The notes beneath the pieces are model-generated. The model made no database searches. It was not told where the DNA came from and saw nothing but the letters and a program-made list of their open reading frames with translations. A stretch of DNA of 64,000 bases from Acetoanaerobium noterae (lineage in GTDB: Bacteria; Bacillota; Clostridia; Peptostreptococcales; Filifactoraceae). The translations under genes were made by a program, and so were the position numbers. Location: NCBI RefSeq assembly GCF_900168025.1, contig NZ_FUYN01000006.1:124001-188000 (forward strand), in the 5' to 3' direction. Below, piece by piece: positions 32,331-41,228 of the stretch; the first letter of the stretch is position 1, and the number at the start of each line of letters is the position of its first letter.

Positions 32331-33107
32331 TTAGAACTCCAAGGCTTCTATATAGTAATATTGATTTTCTTTAGTTTTTATTCTCCAGCAAGGAAATGCA
32401 GTAGCTGTCTTTGTTTTGGCTATCGATAGGCTCTCGTACTGAGCATAGTTATATCCCAAAACCACTTCAGTGATAGTTTCATTTTCCTCCATCATGTTGC
32501 TAGCTCTCATCACAGCCTCAATAGAAGTCATAACTATTTTTTTGTTCTTACTTTCCTCTACTGGATTCATTTTGAGCATTTCAAACTCAAAGCTTTCATC
32601 AGGAAAATAAGTAAATTTCATATAGCTGTCTTCCAAAAATCTATTTTTGTAAACAGAATTGTAAACAACTACGAGATTCTCACCTTCAAATGATGCGTAT
32701 TTCAAATCAAAATCCTTGCCCAAATCGTAGGTGTCAATAAATAGCTTGGTATCTGATTTTGCGTGGTCTGTGTCAAATAAAGCTAGCTTTCGTTTTGCTT
32801 TTAAAGTCAGAGTCTTATCGCCCAAAATTTCAATATTACTTTTATATTCCAAAAACCTAGATTCCAAATCTCTGAGGTCAAAGGATTGATATTCAACCTT
32901 TAATGTACCCATTTTAGGCGTTTCTTTAGGTAATTCTGTGTGTAAATTTAGGTTTTTTTGTAGTAAAAATTGCTCTAGGCTTTCATAAGATTCTTTAGTA
33001 AAATAAGAATTCTCATCAGTTCTATCAGAAAATATACTAAACATCAAAATTATATTTGTAATTGTAAAAGCGATAATAAGATAGGTTTTAGCTTTGCCCC
33101 AATCCAT
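32331..33107 (-). CDS. yycI: YycI-like two-component regulator protein
   Basis: About 258 residues from the ATG at 33105-33107 (MDWGKAKTYL), whose frame overlaps the end of yycH by 20 bases; it has a single N-terminal helix (TYLIIAFTITNIILMFSIF) and an extracellular domain. The opening DWGKAKTILI is typical for YycI, which with YycH binds WalK outside the cell and restrains or stimulates its kinase activity. The protein is of normal size. Sequence conservation in this family is low, so the call relies strongly on position. Confidence 0.88.
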   Translation of the reverse strand: MDWGKAKTYLIIAFTITNIILMFSIFSDRTDENSYFTKESYESLEQFLLQKNLNLHTELPKETPKMGTLKVEYQSFDLRDLESRFLEYKSNIEILGDKTLTLKAKRKLALFDTDHAKSDTKLFIDTYDLGKDFDLKYASFEGENLVVVYNSVYKNRFLEDSYMKFTYFPDESFEFEMLKMNPVEESKNKKIVMTSIEAVMRASNMMEENETITEVVLGYNYAQYESLSIAKTKTATAFPCWRIKTKENQYYYIEALEF

Positions 33108-34434
33108 AATAGAGTATCTCTCCCGTATATCCATTGAAAACATACTCTTTGCCTTCTATAGTAATCTGCCATGAAGGAATGAGCATATACTGGTTATCCA
33201 TAAAATATAATAATTCTATATCGTCTATTTTGTCAAACAGCTCCACTCCGTTTTTGACGTTAAACTTGGAGCTAAGTACAGAAAACTGAGTATCTAAAAC
33301 CTTAAATGGTAAAAGTATAGACTGGTCCCTCGACAAATCATAAGGAAGAATACTCCTTCTTATTCCTGTAAACGAATGTACAGTATCACCTACAACTATA
33401 AGGCTTAGCTTGTATTTAGAAGCGTTTGGCATGAGTCTCAAATCATCTATCACTTCTGTAAATACTATTTTATATCCATTTTTACCTTTGACTTTAACTG
33501 GAGTAGCTTCTTCATAACCTACTGATTTTAAATCTATATCTAGCTTTGTTAGAAAGTTCATAGCTCCAAGAACAGCATCTGAAACATCAGTGTCCTTTGA
33601 AGGCAGATTTTCATTCAAATACTCTATATAGCCGTTGGTTTGAATTTTTAAAAGCTGCTGCCCATAGTTATATGTGTAAATATTGGAGCCGTCTGTTTCA
33701 ACTATTCTATTGATAAAGTCATATCTTTCATTAAATATATCTTTAGCTATTTCATCGCTTTTTTCAGGAGTCATACTGCTAACCGTATCATAAGCTTTAT
33801 ATAAGATATTAAACTCATTTCCGGGCACTAAAACTTCACTGCTTGATCCGAACAAGTACTTAAGAGAATAGTATTTTATATAGGATGATTTTTCCAGTTC
33901 ATTTACCATCGCTAAGCTATTTTCATTGGATGTAAGCAATTTATAGGTTTTTCCTGAATCAACTATGTAGATAGCATTTTCATCTACTAGAGGAATTAAA
34001 ATTTGAGTTATATCATTGAGGCTCTCTATCAAAGACTTCTCTAAAAAAAAACTCCTTGAAAGGAGTTTTCCATTTAATGAAGTAAAGCTAAGTTCTAAGC
34101 TTTTGGTCTGCTTGGCTTTTTCATATGCCATAGCATCTACCTCTACTAAGCCTTGGGCTTTTGATAAAGAAAGCTTCAAAAGATTTTTTGACTGCTGATA
34201 ATATCGTTGTCTGCCGCTTAATATCTTGGTGTTGTTATTTCCTCCAAATCTAACTACTACTTGAATGGGCCTAAGTGTGCTTTGAAGTCCAGCTTCAAGG
34301 CTAAGTGAGTAGGAATATGGATTTTTCTCATAAAGATTGAAATTCTCTATAAAATTAAATTTTATAAATGTCAACACCACAGATGAAAGAAACAGAAAGA
34401 TAAGCAAATTGCTCTTTAGCTTTTCTTTATTCAT
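33088..34434 (-). CDS. yycH: YycH-like regulator of WalK
   Basis: About 448 residues, taking the ATG at 34432-34434 (MNKEKLKS) that follows AGGAAG by six bases; an earlier ATG at 34455 is possible. One N-terminal helix (NLLIFLFLSSVVLTFIKF) and a long extracellular part with the YycH beta-rich pattern (SYSLSLEAGLQSTLRPIQV, QSILLPFKVLDTQ, ITIEGKEYVFNGYTGEILYY). It acts outside the membrane with YycI on WalK. It overlaps yycI by 20 bases and starts about 10 bases after the small exported protein. Length is normal for YycH. Confidence 0.88.
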   Translation of the reverse strand: MNKEKLKSNLLIFLFLSSVVLTFIKFNFIENFNLYEKNPYSYSLSLEAGLQSTLRPIQVVVRFGGNNNTKILSGRQRYYQQSKNLLKLSLSKAQGLVEVDAMAYEKAKQTKSLELSFTSLNGKLLSRSFFLEKSLIESLNDITQILIPLVDENAIYIVDSGKTYKLLTSNENSLAMVNELEKSSYIKYYSLKYLFGSSSEVLVPGNEFNILYKAYDTVSSMTPEKSDEIAKDIFNERYDFINRIVETDGSNIYTYNYGQQLLKIQTNGYIEYLNENLPSKDTDVSDAVLGAMNFLTKLDIDLKSVGYEEATPVKVKGKNGYKIVFTEVIDDLRLMPNASKYKLSLIVVGDTVHSFTGIRRSILPYDLSRDQSILLPFKVLDTQFSVLSSKFNVKNGVELFDKIDDIELLYFMDNQYMLIPSWQITIEGKEYVFNGYTGEILYYGLGQS

Positions 34435-34444
34435 ATTCATCTTC

Positions 34445-34924
34445 CTATGGTCCACCTAAGACAGATGGAGAATTTTTTACATCTAAACCGCGAATTATCT
34501 CATTTATTTCTATAATCTTTTTGATATAGTTAATAAATCTTGACTCCGAGATTTCGCCTTTTGCGTTTGAAAGAGTAACAACTATTTTGTTTTCCCCTGG
34601 AAATAGCTGAACTTCCTTGCTAAAAACGCCGAGTGCATCAACCACTAGTTCTATTTCTGCTTGCAATTCAGAAAAGCTTTCGCCTTTCTTAGTGTACAGC
34701 TCGATTCTAACCTTGTCGTTTTTTTGACCTGTTCCAGCTATTACAACTGTACTGTTAGTTGTAGAAAAGCTTTCGGTCTTTGGCGCTGTTAATATGGCCT
34801 GTTTAGTGTCAGATACCGATGCAGCAAAGGAGTTGATGCTTGTAGACATGAATATAACTGTAATAATTAGTGTTATGATTGCAAAGTTCATTTTTCTCAA
34901 ATTATAAAGCACCTCCTTTTTCAT
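34445..34924 (-). CDS. Small exported protein in the wal operon
   Basis: 159 residues with a signal sequence (FAIITLIITVIFMSTSINSFAA, likely cleaved near AASVSD) and a single all-beta extracellular domain (STVVIAGTGQKNDKVRIELY, LGVFSKEVQLFPGENKIVVTL), like a bacterial Ig-type or Bacterial-Ig_9 module. It ends in a non-hydrophobic helix. I do not recognise a named family. It sits between walK and yycH, an unusual position, so it could modulate WalK signalling or bind the wall. AAGGAGG precedes the ATG. Its function is unassigned. Confidence 0.72.
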   Translation of the reverse strand: MKKEVLYNLRKMNFAIITLIITVIFMSTSINSFAASVSDTKQAILTAPKTESFSTTNSTVVIAGTGQKNDKVRIELYTKKGESFSELQAEIELVVDALGVFSKEVQLFPGENKIVVTLSNAKGEISESRFINYIKKIIEINEIIRGLDVKNSPSVLGGP

Positions 34925-35042
34925 AAGCCTTTTTCTATATCAATTTGATATAGTTTTCCACAATACCTAATTTATCTATTATAACACTATTGATTATACA
35001 TAGAATTTGTTACAAAATTATTACACCATAATTAAGTATGAG

Positions 35043-36851
35043 TTACAAGATATCCACAGAATTATCCACAGGAAAGTAAACAGTAAAAATACTGCCTTTT
35101 TCTAGCTCACTCGATACCTTAATACTGCCCTTATGTTGCTTAATTATGTTATGAGCTATAGACAAGCCAAGCCCTGTCCCGCCTTGGGCTCTTGACCTTC
35201 CTTTATCAACTCTATAAAATCTTTCAAATATTCTCTTTATATCTTCTTTTGGAATTCCAATTCCACTATCTTGAACTTCAAAAATGGCATTTTTATCCAC
35301 AACCTGTGCACTAATTCTTATGTTTCCATTTTCAGGCGTGTATTTTATTGCATTTGTAAGCAGGTTAATAATTACCTGCTGAATTTTACCCCTATCTGCA
35401 TATATAGGCACAGCTTCATCAGAAATTTGCATATTAAGTCTCTGGTTTTTATTTTGGAAATGAACTTCTAGCTTTCTAACCGAATCCGTGACTATCTCTC
35501 TTAAATCCAGATGATGCATCTCCCATACTACCTTCTCATAATCCATGTGGGATAGCTGAAGCAAGTCCTTAACTAGCGAGGACATCCTGTCTGCTTCATT
35601 TTCAATTACCTCTACAAAGTTCTTGGATAGCTCCTTATCTTCTAGAGCTCCACATAACAAGGTTTCAGAGTAGCTTTTTATTGTTGTTATAGGAGTTTTT
35701 AGCTCATGAGATACATTTGCTACAAATTCTCTTCTCATATCCTCCAGTCTTTGGCTTTCAGTTATATCCTGAAAAACTACTATAGCTCCAGATATTCTTC
35801 CTGCCTCATCTCTAAAAAGGGCTGGTGATGCCTTTAGAATTCTTTTTTTATTGTTTTCAAATATTATGTTTTCACTGCTGTTTGATATGCTTTTTTGAAG
35901 TATTGCTCCATACTCTAAATCCTTTGAGTAATCATCTATTATTTTATCGTAGCTTTTGTCTGTAAGGTCTTTTTCCCTAAGGTTCAGCATGGATAGAAAG
36001 CTAGGGTTGTAGTGGATTATTTGGCCTTTTCCATCTATGGCAACTAGCCCATCCTCCATATGCTTTATTATGGCATTTAGCTTGCTCTTTTCTGAGGATA
36101 TTTCCAGCAAAGTCGTATCTAGCTTTTCAGTAAGATAGTTAAACATGCTTCCTAGCTGACCTATCTCGTCATCTGATTTGACTGTAACTCTTTGCCTAAA
36201 GTCCCCTTTAGCCATTTTTAGAGCTTTCATAGTAAGCTGATTTATAGGAACTGTAATAGAGCCTGCCATCAAGTATCCTAAAACTATAGTGACAAGAAGT
36301 GCTATAACAGTCGCTCTAAGTAAAATGACAGTAGAATTAGACAGTGTCCTATAAACACTGTCTAAGCTTGCTCTTCCATAAATTATATAATCCAGATTAT
36401 CAGATTGGTCCTCTTTATAGGAAAAAGCCATATGCTTTATCCTATATGACTCCGCATTATCACTTTGGATATCTTTTTCAGTTACTCTGTTGTTTAGGCT
36501 AGATAAAATAACTGATTTTTCAAGTACATCCATAGCATTCTTGTCCACAAAATCGAGATTAGTAGATGCTATTATGTTATATGAGTCTCCCTCAATGATA
36601 GATATTTCATATCCTAAGGATATAGTACTTTTTATGAGATTTTCCTGGATATCATCTTTATTTTCTATGAGGTCTACATCTTTTATCATAGTCCTTACGA
36701 CATTGTTTGCTGTATAGGTTAGATTGTCCTTTACTATATTGAGATGGTATTTCTCAAACTGGTCGGTTATAAACACCCCTACTATGAGCATGGCGATAAA
36801 AACCAGCAGAAAATAAAGTATTATCAGTTTATAGCGTATACTTTTAAACAA
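35043..36851 (-). CDS. walK: Sensor histidine kinase WalK
   Basis: 602 residues: two transmembrane helices (about 8-28 and 174-196) around an extracytoplasmic sensor domain, HAMP (197-250), a PAS domain (255-365), dimerisation box with His382 in VANVSHELKTPI, and the ATP domain with N-box QVIINLLTNAIKYTP, FEVQDSGIGIPKED and GGTGLGLSIAHNII. This is the full WalK architecture that phosphorylates WalR and tunes cell-wall metabolism. It lies 6 bases after walR. The final codons (VDNSVDIL) happen to encode two DnaA-box-like sequences (35053-35069), noted separately. Confidence 0.96.
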   Translation of the reverse strand: MFKSIRYKLIILYFLLVFIAMLIVGVFITDQFEKYHLNIVKDNLTYTANNVVRTMIKDVDLIENKDDIQENLIKSTISLGYEISIIEGDSYNIIASTNLDFVDKNAMDVLEKSVILSSLNNRVTEKDIQSDNAESYRIKHMAFSYKEDQSDNLDYIIYGRASLDSVYRTLSNSTVILLRATVIALLVTIVLGYLMAGSITVPINQLTMKALKMAKGDFRQRVTVKSDDEIGQLGSMFNYLTEKLDTTLLEISSEKSKLNAIIKHMEDGLVAIDGKGQIIHYNPSFLSMLNLREKDLTDKSYDKIIDDYSKDLEYGAILQKSISNSSENIIFENNKKRILKASPALFRDEAGRISGAIVVFQDITESQRLEDMRREFVANVSHELKTPITTIKSYSETLLCGALEDKELSKNFVEVIENEADRMSSLVKDLLQLSHMDYEKVVWEMHHLDLREIVTDSVRKLEVHFQNKNQRLNMQISDEAVPIYADRGKIQQVIINLLTNAIKYTPENGNIRISAQVVDKNAIFEVQDSGIGIPKEDIKRIFERFYRVDKGRSRAQGGTGLGLSIAHNIIKQHKGSIKVSSELEKGSIFTVYFPVDNSVDIL

Positions 36852-36856
36852 TAAAT

Positions 36857-37552
36857 TTACTCTCCTTTAAAATAATATCCAACGCCGCGTTTAGTCATGA
36901 TATAGGTAGGATTTGAAGAATCGTCCTCAACCTTTTCTCTTAGCCTTCTAACTGTAACGTCAACTGTACGAATATCTCCATAGTATTCATAACCCCATAC
37001 TCTTTCTAATAGCTGCTCTCTAGAGAACACTTGGTCTTTTTGCTTTGCCAAAAATTTCAGCAATTCAAATTCTCTAACAGTTAAATCAATGCTAGTTGAA
37101 CCTTTTTTAACTTCATACTTCATAAGATCTATGCTTAAATCCTTGTTTTTAATTATCTCTTTTTCCTGCTGGTCAGCATTTATGTTCATCTCTTGTCTTC
37201 TAACGTTGGCTTTTACTCTTGCAACTAGCTCTCTTATGCTAAATGGCTTGGTGATATAATCATCCGCCCCTAGCTCTAGCCCTAAAATTTTATCTACCTC
37301 TTCTTCTTTAGCCGTAACCATAATTATAGGCACTGAAGATTTTTCTCTAACTCTTTTGCAAATCTCAAATCCATCCATAGAAGGCAGCATAATATCTAAG
37401 ATGATAAGCTCTAGCTGTTCATTTAATGCTTTCTTAAGAGCATCCTCACCGTCATAGGCTGTTATTATTTCATAGCCTTCTTTTTCCAAATTAAATTTTA
37501 TTATATCGGATATAGGTTTCTCGTCCTCTGCAATAAGCACTCTATTTTTCAT
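36857..37552 (-). CDS. walR: Response regulator WalR
   Basis: 231 residues from the ATG at 37550-37552 (MKNRVLIAEDE), with GGAGG six bases upstream. The receiver domain carries the acidic pair (ED), phospho-acceptor Asp53 in LIILDIMLPSMDG and Lys in VTAKEEEVD. The OmpR-type winged helix ends VWGYEYYGDIRTVDVTVRRL, typical of WalR. It is the first gene of a seven-gene operon for wall homeostasis. It is divergent from the DnaD/DnaI genes; the 139-base intergenic region would hold both promoters. Confidence 0.97.
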   Translation of the reverse strand: MKNRVLIAEDEKPISDIIKFNLEKEGYEIITAYDGEDALKKALNEQLELIILDIMLPSMDGFEICKRVREKSSVPIIMVTAKEEEVDKILGLELGADDYITKPFSIRELVARVKANVRRQEMNINADQQEKEIIKNKDLSIDLMKYEVKKGSTSIDLTVREFELLKFLAKQKDQVFSREQLLERVWGYEYYGDIRTVDVTVRRLREKVEDDSSNPTYIMTKRGVGYYFKGE

Positions 37553-37624
37553 AGTTAGCTCCTCCATGTATTTCTTATATTTATATCATTATACCAAAAA
37601 AAAGATTATAACAAAGTTTTCCTT

Positions 37625-37653
37625 TTTTGAGGATAAATTTCCTATGGTATAAT
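37625..37653 (+). promoter_or_regulatory. Promoter of the DnaD/DnaI genes
   Basis: TTTTGA (37625-37630), a 17-base spacer and a perfect TATAAT (37648-37653), 38 bases before the DnaD-like start codon. Confidence 0.6.
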
Positions 37654-37691
37654 AACAATAGCAAGTTAAGACTTAATTAGGATGTGAGTAA

Positions 37692-38981
37692 ATGTTTTTT
37701 CAAGAAACAAAAAATCTACAACTGGCTGACATAGATGTTCCAGCTATTTTCTTTGAGCAAATTCTGCCTGTAATAGATGGAAAATTTGCCAAAATATATC
37801 TATATGCATATTATTTATTAGTTTCTTCTAAAGAAAATGAAATGATGGATAATCAAAGCTTTGCAAATAAATTGAAGCTATCCCTAGAAGAGGTATTAGA
37901 GGCTTGGGATTTTTTAGAAAGCTGTGGAGTAATAAAAAAGCATAGCTCTGACAACGCCTTGGCTTGGGATTTTAGCATAGAGTTTATCGACTTAAAAAAC
38001 CTTTATCTTAATAAATCCAATCTCAAAACTACAGTAAGCACAGACGAGCTTATTCTATTATCAAAAAATGAAAATCTAAAAGGCATGTTTGATAAAATAG
38101 AGGGAATCCTAAAAAGAATACTAAGCTACAACGAGCTTAGAACTATAAATGAGTTCATGAAGGAATACAACGTATCTACGGATTTAGTCATAGAGGCGTT
38201 TTCCTTTTCTGCCAGTATAAAAAAAATAAAAACTGTAGCTGGCTCCTTGTCTGTTCTTAGAACCTGGTATCTAGATGGTGTAAGAACCAAGGAAGACTTA
38301 GAACAACATCTTGAAAATAGGCATAAAAGGTACTTTACTTACCGCAAAATCCTATCCCTTCTTGGTGAGTACAGACTTCCTACAAAAGCAGAGGAAAAGC
38401 TCATGGATACTTGGGTTGACAATATGAACTTCTCTATGGAGGTAATTGAAAAAGCTTTTGAAAAATCTCTAGCAATTAAAAATCCAAACTTAAACTATGT
38501 AAATGGTATCCTTAAAAATTGGCATGAGAAGCTCGTAAAAAGAGGCTCTTCTCCTCATGTAAAGCCTGAAATAACAGCTTTAGAACATAGAACTAAGCTT
38601 ATGGAGGCTATTAAATTAGAAAATAGAATCATAACTGACAGCGAGGATAAAATGCTTCACTACCTGTATACAGCTTTTCCTTTAGATATCTGTCTTAGTG
38701 CTGTAGAGCATTTGAAATCCGTTAATGCGCTGCTTAGTATAGAAAGTCTTTTTACATTTTTAAATAGCCCTAGTCAAACTGCAAACGAATCCAGCTCTGA
38801 AACTATAAAGCTAGCTGAAAAAGCAGATGGAATAACTTTAAGTGAAATTCAAGATATAATAGATGAAAAACCAGCAAGGCAAGTATCAAAGACTAGACCT
38901 ACTAAAGCCTCTACTCTTGTAAACTCAAAGCTCGATAACGAGGAGCTAGAAGCGAAGCTAATGAAAAAAAGGCAAAAATAA
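37692..38981 (+). CDS. DnaD-domain replication initiation protein
   Basis: 429 residues. The N-terminal winged helix (8-90; LSLEEVLEAWDFLESCGVIK) and two DnaD-C-type repeats (about 140-205 and 295-365; for example YNVSTDLVIEAFSFSASIK and FPLDICLSAVEHLKSVN) follow DnaD/DnaB Gram-positive primosome proteins. Residues 205-290 (RHKRYFTYRKILSLLGEYRL) form a further DnaD-like unit. The basic tail (RQVSKTRPTKAST) may bind DNA. Its partner is the DnaI-like ATPase 52 bases downstream; together they would load the DnaB helicase, whose gene is also in this window. It is the last line of a divergent pair with walR. Confidence 0.88.
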   Translation: MFFQETKNLQLADIDVPAIFFEQILPVIDGKFAKIYLYAYYLLVSSKENEMMDNQSFANKLKLSLEEVLEAWDFLESCGVIKKHSSDNALAWDFSIEFIDLKNLYLNKSNLKTTVSTDELILLSKNENLKGMFDKIEGILKRILSYNELRTINEFMKEYNVSTDLVIEAFSFSASIKKIKTVAGSLSVLRTWYLDGVRTKEDLEQHLENRHKRYFTYRKILSLLGEYRLPTKAEEKLMDTWVDNMNFSMEVIEKAFEKSLAIKNPNLNYVNGILKNWHEKLVKRGSSPHVKPEITALEHRTKLMEAIKLENRIITDSEDKMLHYLYTAFPLDICLSAVEHLKSVNALLSIESLFTFLNSPSQTANESSSETIKLAEKADGITLSEIQDIIDEKPARQVSKTRPTKASTLVNSKLDNEELEAKLMKKRQK

Positions 38982-39033
38982 ATCTAGTCAAAATTCATAG
39001 AATTTATTTATAGTAAAGAAAGTAGGCGAAATT

Positions 39034-40020
39034 ATGAAGGATCAGATTTTTAACAAAATACTATATGAATATCAGCTAAAAAGAGATAAAGCTCAAAAAC
39101 AGCATGAGCAAAATATATCTGTACTTCATAGTAGATTTCCTGAGCTTGCAAAGCTAGATGATGAAATTTACGAGCTAAACTTAAGACTGTCAAAGCTAGC
39201 TATAACAGGTGAAAGCGATAAGATGCCTGAGATAAAAGCAGCTATAGATGAAAAAATAGCGCAAAAGCATAAGCTTCTGGATTTACATGGGATTACTCCT
39301 CAAATGCTGAAGGTTCACCACGATTGCCAGCTATGTAAAGACACAGGGTTCATCGAAAAAAACGGGCTATATGAAAAATGTACCTGCTTAATTAATAGGC
39401 TGATACAAGAGGCTTATAAAAACTCAAATATCACCGACAAAATAGAAAACGAAAACTTCAGTAACTTCGATATAAGCCTTTTTGATGATAATATTACAAA
39501 TGAAGCCAAGTCACCAAAAGAAAATATGAAGTTTCTTAAGCAAATATCCTATGATTTTATTGAGAATTTTGGAAATAAAGACCAAAAGAGCCTTTTATTT
39601 TATGGGCCTCCAGGACTCGGAAAAACTTTTTTATGTACCTCTATTGCCAAAGCTCTAATGGACAATAGCAAAACAGTGCTTTACTACAGCTCTTCTGAGC
39701 TATTTAACCGGTTATCAGACTATACCTTTTCACGTGAAACCTTCTTAAAAACTAGCTCCAAGGAAATTCACGATTTAATCATGGATACTCAGCTTCTAAT
39801 AATCGATGACCTAGGCTCTGAAATGACAAATAGCTTTGTAATAAACCAGCTTTTTAATATCTTAAACCTTCGAGAAATGCACGCTAGAAAGCTTATAATA
39901 TCAACCAATTTGACTCCAAAGGAATTAAACGAGGTCTATGGAGACAGAATATTTTCAAGAATGGTCATGCATTTTGATTTTTATAAGTTCTACGGTAGTG
40001 ATATAAGGTGGAAGCTTTAG
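39034..40020 (+). CDS. dnaI: DnaI/DnaC-like helicase loader ATPase
   Basis: 328 residues. An N-terminal helical region (10-85), a zinc-ribbon with Cys98, Cys101, Cys116 and Cys118 (CQLCKDTG...KCTC), then an AAA+ domain: Walker A GPPGLGKT (191-198), Walker B LLIIDDLGSEM and the sensor IISTNLTPKEL with RIFSRMVMHFD at the end. This is the IstB/DnaC-type loader that delivers DnaB helicase to DNA. It follows the DnaD-like gene in one operon. Oddly, its coding sequence contains a parS-like palindrome (39726-39741). Confidence 0.9.
   Translation: MKDQIFNKILYEYQLKRDKAQKQHEQNISVLHSRFPELAKLDDEIYELNLRLSKLAITGESDKMPEIKAAIDEKIAQKHKLLDLHGITPQMLKVHHDCQLCKDTGFIEKNGLYEKCTCLINRLIQEAYKNSNITDKIENENFSNFDISLFDDNITNEAKSPKENMKFLKQISYDFIENFGNKDQKSLLFYGPPGLGKTFLCTSIAKALMDNSKTVLYYSSSELFNRLSDYTFSRETFLKTSSKEIHDLIMDTQLLIIDDLGSEMTNSFVINQLFNILNLREMHARKLIISTNLTPKELNEVYGDRIFSRMVMHFDFYKFYGSDIRWKL
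39726..39741. promoter_or_regulatory. parS-like centromere site
   Basis: Matches 13 of 16 positions of the parS consensus TGTTTCACGTGAAACA, including the central palindrome TTTCACGTGAAA (39728-39739). It lies within the dnaI-like gene, as is common for origin-proximal parS sites. Confidence 0.6.
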
Positions 40021-40201
40021 CATGAACCCCCCACCACTGATACATTAGTTCAGTGAGGGTTTCCTATCATTAAAAACTAGGTATTTCAGTGACAAAGAAG
40101 GTTTACTTTTTTATTTCATACAGAGTATGTGAATATACTAAGCTTTATAAATACAATTCCGTTTCTAATTTTTCTTGGATCTATATAATTTCATAATACA
40201 A

Positions 40202-40252
40202 AACCCCTTTACTTAAAGACAGCTACAAGCTTCTTTCTTTAGTAAAGGGGTT
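40202..40252 (-). terminator. Terminator of the formate/nitrite-type channel gene
   Basis: Arms 40202-40213 and 40241-40252 (12 bp, perfect) with T residues on the minus strand beyond the left arm. A second weaker hairpin near 40028-40062 may end the dnaI-like transcript. The rest of 40021-40260 is plain. Confidence 0.6.
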
Positions 40253-40260
40253 AGTTTATA

Positions 40261-41028
40261 TTAGCTTTCTTTTCCCATATAGAAGTATGAAGCTCCTAGA
40301 AGCAATGCTCCTCCTATAAAGTTTCCTAGTGTAACAGGAATCATATTCTGAAAAACTCCCATAAGTGATACAGTCTCTGGATGAGGCATGAATAGTGCAG
40401 TTGCAAATATTGTCATGTTGGCTACACTATGCTCAAATCCACTCGTAATAAAAGCAAACAAACACCAAAACACCATAATAAGCTTGCCTGATTCGCTCTT
40501 CATCTTAATTGAGCAAAGCACTGCTAAGCAAACTAGCAGGTTACACAAGATACCATTTACTAAAAGCGGTATAAAATCACCATTCATTTTAGTAGCTGCA
40601 GTTTTAAGTATAAAAGCTCCTGTAGGTGTAGCTGCTGCATTTGTAAGTGACAATAAAAGTCCTAGTAATGTAGAGCCTATAGCGTTTCCAATAAAGCTCC
40701 AAACCCAGATGTTAGCAGAGTCTTTCCATGTAACTTTTTTATCAAGTGCGCCTACCGTAAGTATCATATTATTTCCTGTAAAAAGCTCTGAGCCAGCCAT
40801 GATAACTAGACTAAGTGCAATACCAAAGGAAAGTCCCATAAGCATTTTTGTAAAAGGAAAATTACTTTCTGAGCCAAGTCCCCCTATAGTCATAATTAGG
40901 AAAATTCCAAAACCAACATAGGCTCCTGCCCACATAGATGCTATCAAATATTTTATGATTCCAGATTTGTAAAAATTAACTTTTTTAACAGCAACCTCTG
41001 ATAGTAGATTCTTCGTTTCTGTAAACAA
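40261..41028 (-). CDS. Formate/nitrite transporter family protein
   Basis: 255 residues and six transmembrane helices, as in FocA/NirC channels. The family signature is visible: AGAYVGFGIFLIMTIGG near 34-50, GSELFTGNNMILTVG near 82-96 and GFEHSVANMTIFATAL near 198-213. These pentameric channels pass formate, nitrite, hydrosulfide or small acids. GGAGG precedes the ATG. A CRP/FNR-type palindrome (41096-41111) lies upstream, and an EAL/GGDEF gene is divergent. Substrate cannot be chosen from sequence alone. Confidence 0.92.
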   Translation of the reverse strand: MFTETKNLLSEVAVKKVNFYKSGIIKYLIASMWAGAYVGFGIFLIMTIGGLGSESNFPFTKMLMGLSFGIALSLVIMAGSELFTGNNMILTVGALDKKVTWKDSANIWVWSFIGNAIGSTLLGLLLSLTNAAATPTGAFILKTAATKMNGDFIPLLVNGILCNLLVCLAVLCSIKMKSESGKLIMVFWCLFAFITSGFEHSVANMTIFATALFMPHPETVSLMGVFQNMIPVTLGNFIGGALLLGASYFYMGKES

Positions 41029-41095
41029 ATTATTTCCTCCTTTATCGTGATTTTTTTAACGTGACATAATCTTAACATTATTTTTATATCCTTAA

Positions 41096-41111
41096 TGTGA
41101 TAAAAGTCACA
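41096..41111. promoter_or_regulatory. CRP/FNR-family binding site
   Basis: TGTGA-N6-TCACA with both halves perfect, in the 200-base region between the channel gene and the EAL/GGDEF gene. It lies 68 bases before the channel start codon, suggesting control by a redox- or nitrosative-stress-sensing CRP/FNR regulator. Confidence 0.55.
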
Positions 41112-41228
41112 CTAAATTGAAAATAATATACATAATTTTAATATTTTTAACAAAGCCATAATAGTTGAGTTCAAAAATATTGATAAAATGAACATGGAAT
41201 TTACATATATTGTTTCAGGAGGTCAAAG

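Noticed and set aside
35050-35072. Two DnaA-box-like sequences at the walK 3' end
   Set aside because: They encode the walK C-terminus (VDNSVDIL) in normal codons, and the surroundings are not origin-like, so I treat them as chance.
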